From CAYXWM01 sp964468805 (lineage in GTDB: Bacteria; Bacillota; Clostridia; Lachnospirales; WRBF01): DNA of 10,275 bases. Location of the stretch: NCBI GenBank assembly GCA_964468805.1, contig CAYXWM010000074.1, forward strand, positions 1-10,275, written 5' to 3'. Shown here piece by piece: positions 1-5,813 of the stretch. Position 1 is the stretch's first letter. Each line of letters opens with the position of its first letter. The position numbers and the translations under genes are program-made. The notes below the pieces were generated by a model. That model was not told where the DNA came from, made no database searches, and saw nothing but the letters and a program-made list of their open reading frames with translations.

Positions 1-268
1 TTTTAAGCTCCACATAATTATATTACACAGAAAACCAAAGGGGTAAATAGGTGGTACGAATATAGTATATTACCTAGTATAAGAGCTTGAAAAAAAGGTT
101 AGATTAGTATTGTGCGTTCTGTAAATTTAATTTAAAAAATTCGGTTTGCAGGTATTTTTACAAGAAATTTATTATAAAGGCAAAATAAAAAGCTGTTATA
201 ATATTTTTCTTCTATAAGATAACCGGACAAACCGGAATTCTTCAAAACAGACAGTAGGAAGTGAAATA
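1..268. other. Upstream region of spoIVB, no gene seen
   Basis: AT-rich stretch without a convincing coding frame. A weak sigma-A-like pair (TTGCAG at 146-151 and TATTAT at 170-175, 18-nt spacer) is the best promoter match. spoIVB is usually read by forespore sigma factors (sigma-G, also sigma-F), and I found no clear match to their -35/-10 pair here. The ribosome binding site TAGGAAGTG (255-263) lies 5 nt before the ATG at 269. The neighbour that usually precedes spoIVB (recN) is not in the window. Confidence 0.4.
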
Positions 269-1552
269 ATGAAGCCCCATTTTCATGTTTCAAAGCTAAA
301 GTTGATAATTATAAGTTTAGTAATTTTAGTATTTGCTGTTTCTGTTAATTTCATTACCAAAATAATTTTTTTTCCGGATAATATAAAATTAATAGAAGGT
401 TCAATACATCAACTAAACTTTGATTTACCCATAGATGCAACAATTACACCGGAAACAATTCCCGTACTTAACGTGAATAATAAGCCGGTCAAGGATAATA
501 TAAAGGTAAGTTTAAGTGACGCCTTAACCATAGGAGCCGAAGAAAGCGGCGAAGCCGGTATGATGCTTTCCGCATTCGGATTTAACTTCAAATCGGTTAA
601 GCTTGATATATTAAAGGATGTGGAGGTAGTGCCCTGCGGTTTATCTGTAGGAGTCAAAATCAAAACAGATGGAGTTATGGTGCTGGGTACAGGAACGGTA
701 AACAGCGAAACCGGTGAATCTATCAACCCCTGCGAAGGTTTGTTAAAATCAGGCGATCTTTTGCTTAATGCCAACAACCAAGATATTTCCAATAAGGAAG
801 ATTTAATGGAAATAATCAAAGATTCCACAGACACCATAGATTTTCAAGTAAAACGAAACGGTGAATTAATAAACGCAACCATAAAACCCATAAAATCCAA
901 GGACAATGAAAATAAAATCGGTGCTTGGGTGAGAGATTGTACTCAAGGTATAGGAACCATAACCTACTACAATCCTCAGACAAATAAATTTGCCGCCCTG
1001 GGCCATGGTATACTGGACGTGGATACAAAGAAATTAATCAGTATAAAATTCGGACAGATTATGCGATCCGATATTACCGATATTAAAAAAGGACAAAAGG
1101 GCATACCCGGCGAGCTTATAGGAGAAATAAAGAACGGAGAAATTTTAGGCAACGTTCAAAACAACAGTGCCTTTGGAATATTCGGTTTTATGGATGTTTC
1201 CGCTTCTTCCGTTTTTCCGGGCGAAAGGCTTAAAATAGGTTCCCAAGACAGGGTACATGTAGGCCCGGCAACTATACGTTCCAATATAGAAGGAGATCGT
1301 ATAGACGAATTTGACGTATTTATAGAAAGCGTTAATAAATACAGCTCAGACAATACCAGAGGGATGATAATAAGAATAACCGACCCCAAACTCTTAGCCA
1401 AAACCGGCGGTATAGTTCAAGGGATGAGCGGAAGCCCCATTATCCAAGACGGCAAATTAATAGGAGCAGTAACCCACGTATTTATTCAAGACCCTTCTAA
1501 GGGTTATGGTATATTTATAGAAAACATGTTAAATCAGGAGAGAAATATATAA
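269..1552 (+). CDS. spoIVB: SpoIVB serine peptidase (stage IV sporulation protein B)
   Basis: Family S55 protease of 427 aa, a normal length for the family. In B. subtilis it is made in the forespore, crosses the inner forespore membrane, and cleaves SpoIVFA to trigger processing of pro-sigma-K. The sequence shows one N-terminal membrane segment (about residues 10-30, IIISLVILVFAVSVNFI), a PDZ domain (about 112-210), and the C-terminal S55 peptidase domain. The catalytic triad can be placed by spacing against the B. subtilis enzyme: His246 in ALGHG, Asp372 in ITDPKLL and Ser387 in GMSGSP. The ATG at 269 has a ribosome binding site 5 nt upstream and gives a full-length anchor. In most Clostridia and Bacilli the next gene is spo0A; here it is a LytTR protein, after a terminator-like hairpin. 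Identification is firm; the developmental role is inferred from the family. Confidence 0.96.
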   Translation: MKPHFHVSKLKLIIISLVILVFAVSVNFITKIIFFPDNIKLIEGSIHQLNFDLPIDATITPETIPVLNVNNKPVKDNIKVSLSDALTIGAEESGEAGMMLSAFGFNFKSVKLDILKDVEVVPCGLSVGVKIKTDGVMVLGTGTVNSETGESINPCEGLLKSGDLLLNANNQDISNKEDLMEIIKDSTDTIDFQVKRNGELINATIKPIKSKDNENKIGAWVRDCTQGIGTITYYNPQTNKFAALGHGILDVDTKKLISIKFGQIMRSDITDIKKGQKGIPGELIGEIKNGEILGNVQNNSAFGIFGFMDVSASSVFPGERLKIGSQDRVHVGPATIRSNIEGDRIDEFDVFIESVNKYSSDNTRGMIIRITDPKLLAKTGGIVQGMSGSPIIQDGKLIGAVTHVFIQDPSKGYGIFIENMLNQERNI

Positions 1553-1589
1553 TCAATATTTTTCTGCTTATCTGTCAAATAGAAAATAT

Positions 1590-1660
1590 AAATTCCGTAA
1601 ACCGGCTGTTTTATATAAACAAAACAATAACAGCGAGTTTACGGAATTTGTAATTTTTCG
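1590..1660 (+). terminator. Probable terminator after spoIVB
   Basis: A perfect 13-bp inverted repeat (AAATTCCGTAAAC at 1590-1602, its complement at 1637-1649) begins 37 nt after the spoIVB stop. A second, inner 6-bp stem (GCTGTT 1605-1610 with AACAGC 1629-1634) follows a small internal loop. The 3' arm runs into a T-rich stretch (TTTGTAATTTTT). This looks like a factor-independent terminator separating spoIVB from the LytTR gene, although its loop is longer than usual. Confidence 0.65.
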
Positions 1661-1671
1661 GCAATTTTTTC

Positions 1672-1721
1672 TTGTAGAAAATTTTACAAATCTGGAAATT
1701 TTCAAAAATATATGATAGAAT
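1672..1721 (+). promoter_or_regulatory. Candidate promoter and operator of the LytTR gene
   Basis: A sigma-A-like pair, TGGAAA (1693-1698) and TAGAAT (1716-1721) with a 17-nt spacer, lies 27 nt before the ATG at 1749. Directly upstream is an 18-nt near-palindrome, TTGTAGAAAATTTTACAA (1672-1689), symmetric except for one base pair, placed where an activator or repressor could bind. The promoter match is moderate and the operator role is inferred only from position and symmetry. Confidence 0.4.
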
Positions 1722-1748
1722 AGCAAATATTAGTTAGGAGTGATTAAC

Positions 1749-2468
1749 ATGGAAGTTGCTGTGATTAATAACAATTATATTGTAGACTTGTTAAAAAAAA
1801 ATAAGTTTGCAAGTATTCTAAATTTAACCATATATGATAATCCCAATGACTTTATTAAATCATTGCAAAGCGGAATCTTTTTCAACATAGTATTTTTAAA
1901 TGTCAATGATTTAAATTACGGTTTTCCTATTAGAGAGTATTTGGATAATATCCTTATATTTATGGTTGCAAAGGATCTTGTAAACAAAAAACAAATGAAT
2001 GAATCTTTTTGTTTATCTGCATTTCAACTGTTTGTTACTCCTGTTGATGAAGATATGTTTAACAGCGAATTAGTCAGAGCCTATGATACTATTCACAGAT
2101 ATTATCATAAGCAAACTTTTAAAACTCCCGGTGGCTTAATAACCATATCTGTAAGGGATATAGAATACATCGAAGCTTACAAAAGAAAATTGCTGATTTA
2201 TACCAATGACAAAGATACTAAAGGGCCCATAACCTCCGTGGGAAAAATTTCTGACCTTGATGAATCTCTTACCACCCATGGCTTTGCAAGAACGCATCAG
2301 GGATTTTTGGTAAATATGCAGTACATAAAGGAAGTAGACTTAAAAAATGTAGTTACAACCAATTACAAAATACCCATAAGTACCAGAAAAAGAAAGCAAT
2401 TTATGGCTCGATACATAGAATTTCTAAGATATAATACTTCGTCACGCTTTTTTACAAAAACATTCTGA
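1749..2468 (+). CDS. LytTR-family DNA-binding regulator with degenerate receiver
   Basis: A 239-aa transcription regulator. The C-terminal half (about residues 125-225) is a LytTR DNA-binding domain, as in AgrA, LytR and ComE: it has the ISVRDIEYIEAYKRKLLIYT start and the conserved FARTHQGFLVNMQYIKEV segment (179-196), followed by a basic STRKRKQF stretch. The N-terminal ~115 residues have the length and strand/helix pattern of a receiver domain, but the expected phosphorylated Asp is Asn51 (NIVFLNVND) and the N-terminal acidic pair is missing, so ordinary phosphorylation is unlikely. I chose the ATG at 1749 because TTAGGAG (1734-1740) sits 8 nt before it; an in-frame GTG at 1740 overlaps that site. 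No histidine kinase or peptide-signal gene is adjacent. It occupies the place after spoIVB where spo0A is usual, but it is not Spo0A. Target genes are unknown. Confidence 0.85.
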   Translation: MEVAVINNNYIVDLLKKNKFASILNLTIYDNPNDFIKSLQSGIFFNIVFLNVNDLNYGFPIREYLDNILIFMVAKDLVNKKQMNESFCLSAFQLFVTPVDEDMFNSELVRAYDTIHRYYHKQTFKTPGGLITISVRDIEYIEAYKRKLLIYTNDKDTKGPITSVGKISDLDESLTTHGFARTHQGFLVNMQYIKEVDLKNVVTTNYKIPISTRKRKQFMARYIEFLRYNTSSRFFTKTF

Positions 2469-2526
2469 TGGGACAAGCAGCGGTATTACGATACGGGCGA
2501 ATATATTTACATTTTAACACACAAAA

Positions 2527-2570
2527 AATAAGTTCGATAAAAATATGCTTCTATTTTTATCGAACTTATT
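2527..2570. terminator. Bidirectional terminator between LytTR gene and splB
   Basis: A perfect 19-bp inverted repeat (2527-2545 with 2552-2570, 6-nt loop) lies between two convergent genes: it ends 2 nt before the splB stop codon and starts 58 nt after the LytTR stop. On the - strand the stem is followed by a T run (TTATTTTTTG), the layout of an intrinsic terminator for splB. On the + strand the tail is less T-rich, so it may stop that direction less well. Confidence 0.85.
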
Positions 2571-2572
2571 AA

Positions 2573-3568
2573 TTAAACCACGTAAACTATATTTGGCGTA
2601 TCAAATCTTTTTTCTATTTCGGAGCGAAGAAATTGTTCTCCGTCTTCTCTGTAAGATTGCTTATAACAATATTTGCCCATTCCTCTGCCGGTCATTAATT
2701 CTTGGCTGTAAAGCTCTACAGCATTGGGAAAGGCTTGATTGTTGATAGCTCTGTGAACATAGCTGTAGGTCATAAAAATTATCTCAATAAACATTTCTTT
2801 TTGCATTTTTGCACTGAGAGATTCCTTTAAAATATCAAGCATTTCCGAATATAAACCCTTCCAACCCTCAACCAAAACCACCGGTGCTATCAGCAGACCT
2901 GTTTTATAGCCGTCTTGGCAAAGCTCATTTATAGCCTTAATACGGCTTGATAAATTTGATGTTCCTATTTCTATTTTTGTTATAATCTCTTGGGGGTTAA
3001 CGCTCATTCTTGCTATAGTTCTGCCCTTGTGATTAAGACCCAAAAGGGTGTCGACGTTGCGAAACTTTGTGGGAAAGGTTATATATCCTCTTTCCTGTTT
3101 TGCAAAATTCTCTATGGTCCAAACCAAATTACCGGTTATCATATTTTCCAAAACTAAGTCGCTATTGCTTCCGATTTCAAAAGTTTTATCTCTGTCGGCC
3201 TGCAACGTAGACTTTTTTAATTTGTCAAACATCTGCTCCCGGTTTACAAACAATCTTAAATAGGAGCATTTATTATAATGACATACCAAATAACAGTATA
3301 GACACATGGCAATGCAACCGGATGAAGTATAAGGCACCAAATAATCTGAAATCTTTTGATTATCCACATATTTATGGGTCTTGCGAGTACCGATAACCAA
3401 GTAATTCTTCATATTTATAAATTCCGCGTTGGAGTTTGCTCTTAATTCCGGTATGTTATTGTGATTTTCTGTTTCGTACCAAGGCACGTCTTTAAACTTT
3501 TCTCTTAACGCTCTGCCCAATTCAAAATTTATAATTTGGCTTTCATAATATATTCTTTCAGGCTTCAA
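2573..3568 (-). CDS. splB: Spore photoproduct lyase (radical SAM)
   Basis: Repairs the UV-induced thymine dimer 5-thyminyl-5,6-dihydrothymine in DNA during spore germination, using S-adenosylmethionine and a [4Fe-4S] cluster. It has 331 aa, close to the ~340 aa of the family. The radical SAM motif CxxxCxxC is at Cys85, Cys89 and Cys92 (SGCIAMCLYCY), with both motif tyrosines (Tyr91, Tyr93) that relay the radical in the Bacillus enzyme. The FExxxxSD segment aligns as FEIGSNSD (130-137), which puts Ser134 where B. subtilis has the H-atom donor Cys141. Two additional cysteines (96, 101) follow the cluster motif. The start is TTG at 3568, supported by GGGAGGTT (3575-3582) 6 nt upstream; the next ATG would lose about 50 conserved residues. 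It lies downstream of carA without an obvious terminator between, but probably has its own forespore promoter. Confidence 0.93.
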   Translation of the reverse strand: MKPERIYYESQIINFELGRALREKFKDVPWYETENHNNIPELRANSNAEFINMKNYLVIGTRKTHKYVDNQKISDYLVPYTSSGCIAMCLYCYLVCHYNKCSYLRLFVNREQMFDKLKKSTLQADRDKTFEIGSNSDLVLENMITGNLVWTIENFAKQERGYITFPTKFRNVDTLLGLNHKGRTIARMSVNPQEIITKIEIGTSNLSSRIKAINELCQDGYKTGLLIAPVVLVEGWKGLYSEMLDILKESLSAKMQKEMFIEIIFMTYSYVHRAINNQAFPNAVELYSQELMTGRGMGKYCYKQSYREDGEQFLRSEIEKRFDTPNIVYVV

Positions 3569-3621
3569 ATAATCAACCTCCCAATCTTATTATTAGCAAG
3601 GTTTTCGCAATAATTAAAGCA

Positions 3622-3650
3622 TAATATAACCAAAAACCCTATAATATTTC
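3622..3650 (-). promoter_or_regulatory. Possible forespore (sigma-G-like) promoter of splB
   Basis: On the - strand GAAATA (3645-3650) and TATATTA (3622-3628) are 16 nt apart. They partly match the sigma-G consensus (TGAATA ... CATACTA, about 17-18 nt), and splB is a sigma-G gene in B. subtilis. Neither box is a good match and the spacing is short, so this is a tentative call. The rest of the 127-nt gap between splB and carA shows no terminator for carA. Confidence 0.25.
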
Positions 3651-3695
3651 CGGGACGATTATTGGAAGCTCTTTAAATGGGTTAAAAAGAACTTA

Positions 3696-4784
3696 TTATT
3701 TTAAAGCTAATTTATGTTCTTCCATATTACCGGCAAATCTGTCGAAAAGGAAGGAAGTATCCAATGGTCCTGCGGAGGCTTCCGGGTGAAATTGAACGGA
3801 GAAAATGGGTGCATTTTTATATAACAAACCTTCGCAGGTTTTATCGTTCATGTTAATAAACAATTCTTCCGCTACGCTTGGATCTATGGTATGAGAAACA
3901 ACAGCATAGCCGTGGTTTTGGCTGGTTACGTATATTTTTTCGGTTTGAGTATCTTTTACCGGTTGGTTTGAGCCTCTGTGGCCGTATTTTAGTTTGTTGG
4001 TTTTAAAGTTGTGAGCAAGGGCTAAAAGTTGATGCCCCAAGCATATGCCGAATACCGGGATTCCAAGCTTTATAATTTCCTTTAAATTTTCGATTATTTC
4101 AACGTTTTCCGCAGGGTCCCCGGGTCCGTTGGAAAGCATTATTCCGTCGGCATTGAGTTTTGCTATTTCTTCGGCGGTGGTATCATGAGGAAGAACCCAA
4201 ACATTGCAGCCTCGGTTCATTAATTGGCGTTTAATGTTTTCCTTTGCACCGTAATCCATTAAAGCAACGGTGTATTTTGCACCGTCCTTTGAAAAATATT
4301 CTTTATTTTTGGTTGAAACGCTTGCTACGGCGTTTTTTATTTTATAGGATTTAATTAAATTAAAATCTATGCTTTCGGGCGTTTCGGTTATTATTCCGTT
4401 CATTACCCCGTATTCGCGAATTATTTTTGTTAATGCTCTGGTATCAATATCATAAAGCCCTACTATATTGTTTGACTTTAAAAAAGTGTCAAGGGTACCC
4501 TCACAACGAAAATTGGATGGTTCTTGACACCGGGATTTTACTATATAAGCACTTGCGGCAACAGCAGAGCTTTCAAAATCAGAGGGAATAACGCCATAAT
4601 TGCCAATAAGTGGAAATGTTTGAAGAATAATTTGTCCGTAATAGCTGTTATCTGTAAGGGTTTCCAAATAACCGGTCATGCCTGTGGTAAATACCAATTC
4701 GCCTATAACCGTACCTTCGGCTCCGAATTGTTTGCCTTTAAACACTTTGCCGTTTTCCAACACCAAATACAATTTTTTTGACAT
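3696..4784 (-). CDS. carA: Carbamoyl-phosphate synthase small (glutaminase) subunit
   Basis: Releases ammonia from glutamine and channels it to the CarB subunit to form carbamoyl phosphate for pyrimidine and arginine synthesis. The 362-aa length is normal. The N-terminal CPSase small-chain domain (about 1-140, with LVFTTGMTGYLETLTDNSYYGQI) is followed by a class I glutamine amidotransferase domain (about 171-350). The catalytic residues are visible: nucleophile Cys248 in GICLGHQ, and His333 and Glu335 in FHPEAS. The oxyanion-loop motif SNGPGDP is at 218-224. The ATG has AGGAGG (4790-4795) 5 nt upstream. carB is not next to it, which is unusual; the downstream gene is splB and the upstream one an ANTAR regulator. 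Placement beside glnA and the glutamate synthase genes suits a glutamine-metabolism cluster. Both arginine and pyrimidine roles are possible. Confidence 0.96.
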   Translation of the reverse strand: MSKKLYLVLENGKVFKGKQFGAEGTVIGELVFTTGMTGYLETLTDNSYYGQIILQTFPLIGNYGVIPSDFESSAVAASAYIVKSRCQEPSNFRCEGTLDTFLKSNNIVGLYDIDTRALTKIIREYGVMNGIITETPESIDFNLIKSYKIKNAVASVSTKNKEYFSKDGAKYTVALMDYGAKENIKRQLMNRGCNVWVLPHDTTAEEIAKLNADGIMLSNGPGDPAENVEIIENLKEIIKLGIPVFGICLGHQLLALAHNFKTNKLKYGHRGSNQPVKDTQTEKIYVTSQNHGYAVVSHTIDPSVAEELFINMNDKTCEGLLYKNAPIFSVQFHPEASAGPLDTSFLFDRFAGNMEEHKLALK

Positions 4785-4822
4785 TTTTTCCTCCTGTGTT
4801 TTTTAAACTGTTTTAATTAGAG

Positions 4823-4854
4823 AACTTTATATAATACTAACTTTATATAATACT
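4823..4854. repeat. Tandem 16-bp direct repeat upstream of carA
   Basis: AACTTTATATAATACT occurs twice head to tail (4823-4838 and 4839-4854), 39 nt upstream of the carA start. The segment at the end of copy 2, ATACTAATCCT (4850-4860), is repeated in inverted orientation at 4935-4945, so the whole gap between carA and the ANTAR gene is framed by an 11-bp inverted repeat. Each copy contains TATAAT on the + strand and a TATTAT box on the - strand, but I could not pair either with a good -35 box. Function is not known. Confidence 0.6.
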
Positions 4855-4887
4855 AATCCTACTAAAAAAAGCTATATTAAACAATCG

Positions 4888-4910
4888 CGGGGTTTTACCC
4901 TAAAACCTCG
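4888..4910 (-). terminator. Hairpin downstream of ANTAR gene, possible attenuator
   Basis: A compact hairpin with a 7-bp perfect core (GGTTTTA 4891-4897 with TAAAACC 4901-4907, 3-nt loop) extended by two further pairs past one mismatch on the - strand. It is 56 nt after the stop of the ANTAR gene and about 100 nt before carA. A T7 run occurs on the - strand, but 13 nt beyond the hairpin, which is far for an intrinsic terminator. It may be a weak terminator or a regulatory stem in the carA leader. Confidence 0.35.
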
Positions 4911-4966
4911 TTATTAAATATACCTTAATTAATAAGGATTAGTATAAATTCAACAGAAATACAGAT

Positions 4967-5536
4967 TTAATTTTCATAAGTTTTCAATATACCTTCTGCG
5001 ACTTCTCTTTTGGAGATACGCAGATTCATTGCTTGTTTTTCCAAATATCTGTGGGCTTCCGGTTCGCTCATGTTTAGATAGGAAATGAGTATACACTTTG
5101 CTCTGTCAATTAAGCGTATGTCTTCTATTTTTTGCATGAGTTTGGTGTTTTCGGCTTTAAGAGAGCGAATTTTGTTATGAGCCGATTTTGCCAGCATTAA
5201 GGCACTCCAAAAGAAGTTTTTGTTGATGGGCTTTGCAACGGTAATTACGCCGCTTTCGCAGACCACAGCCGAAACTTCTTCGTAATATTCATGCTTTACA
5301 ACCAGGATTACTTGACATCCGCCTTTTAATGCTATATCCCGTGAGAGATTTTCGCCGGATTCGTCCTGCAAGGGAGCGTTTATGATACACAAATCAAAAT
5401 CCCGTTCCATAAGCAATCTTCTTGCCATGCCGCAAGTTTGCACGGTGGAAATTTTATCACAGGAAACAGACTTTATCATATCGGAGAAAAAAGTTATGCT
5501 CTTTTCCGAGTATGATACTATTAAAGCACTCTCCAT
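4967..5536 (-). CDS. ANTAR-domain antitermination regulator (NitR/NasT/AmiR-like)
   Basis: A 189-aa protein built like AmiR, NasT and clostridial NitR: a receiver-like N-terminal domain (about 1-118), a short coiled coil (about 120-138), and a C-terminal ANTAR RNA-binding domain (about 137-187; IDRAKCILISYLNMSEPEAHRYLEKQAM and REVAEGIL are the typical conserved parts). ANTAR proteins bind paired hairpins in nascent RNA and prevent termination. In the receiver half the phospho-acceptor position holds Asn53 (LCIINAPLQD) and the acidic pair is missing, while the Lys-Pro near the end (AKPI, 101-104) remains. Control by phosphorylation is therefore unlikely; AmiR, for example, is governed by a protein partner. 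The ATG has AAGGTGG as ribosome binding site. It follows glnA, the same arrangement as glnA-nitR known in solventogenic clostridia, so glnA and the glutamate synthase genes are its likely targets. Confidence 0.88.
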   Translation of the reverse strand: MESALIVSYSEKSITFFSDMIKSVSCDKISTVQTCGMARRLLMERDFDLCIINAPLQDESGENLSRDIALKGGCQVILVVKHEYYEEVSAVVCESGVITVAKPINKNFFWSALMLAKSAHNKIRSLKAENTKLMQKIEDIRLIDRAKCILISYLNMSEPEAHRYLEKQAMNLRISKREVAEGILKTYEN

Positions 5537-5813
5537 AAAATCGCCACCTTCCGATTATAGATACCAATGCCTTGCAAGAAATACAGCAATAATTTCAAAT
5601 GGATTGGTATTAAGCACAGCTGATGAGTATAAGTACCGGAGTCGAATACAGTAGTTTTATCCTTAATAAAAAACTGCTGTACATAACCGACCCGGGATAT
5701 TTTATCATAAACTAAAAGACTGTGCTATTGAGGTTTGCTTACTTTTTTTAGTTGGTCTGTAAGCAAAGATTTTAGTCAGGATTACCGGTTTTGGGGTGGA
5801 TAACGAGCATATT
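5537..5813. other. 277-nt spacer between glnA and the ANTAR gene, with three stems
   Basis: No coding frame is convincing here. In the direction of transcription (- strand) it shows a 9-bp perfect stem directly after glnA (TTTGCTTAC 5734-5742 with its complement at 5759-5767, 16-nt loop); a 12-position stem with one A-C mismatch (5647-5658 with 5670-5681); and an 8-bp stem (ATACCAAT 5561-5568 with ATTGGTAT 5603-5610) close to the ANTAR gene start. None is followed by a T run on the - strand, so none is a standard terminator. Such serial stems could be antitermination targets or mRNA-stabilising structures; this is inference. Confidence 0.45.

Noticed and set aside
409..837. 142-codon open frame on the - strand inside spoIVB
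   Set aside because: It lies antisense to a clearly identified SpoIVB and shows no domain pattern; it is a by-product of the codon use of the real gene.
2545..2745. 66-codon + strand frame starting in the terminator loop
   Set aside because: It begins within the hairpin and runs antisense through the end of splB; not a plausible gene.
4823..4854. CRISPR-like repeat
   Set aside because: Two 16-bp units directly adjoining without spacers, and no cas genes; a simple tandem duplication.
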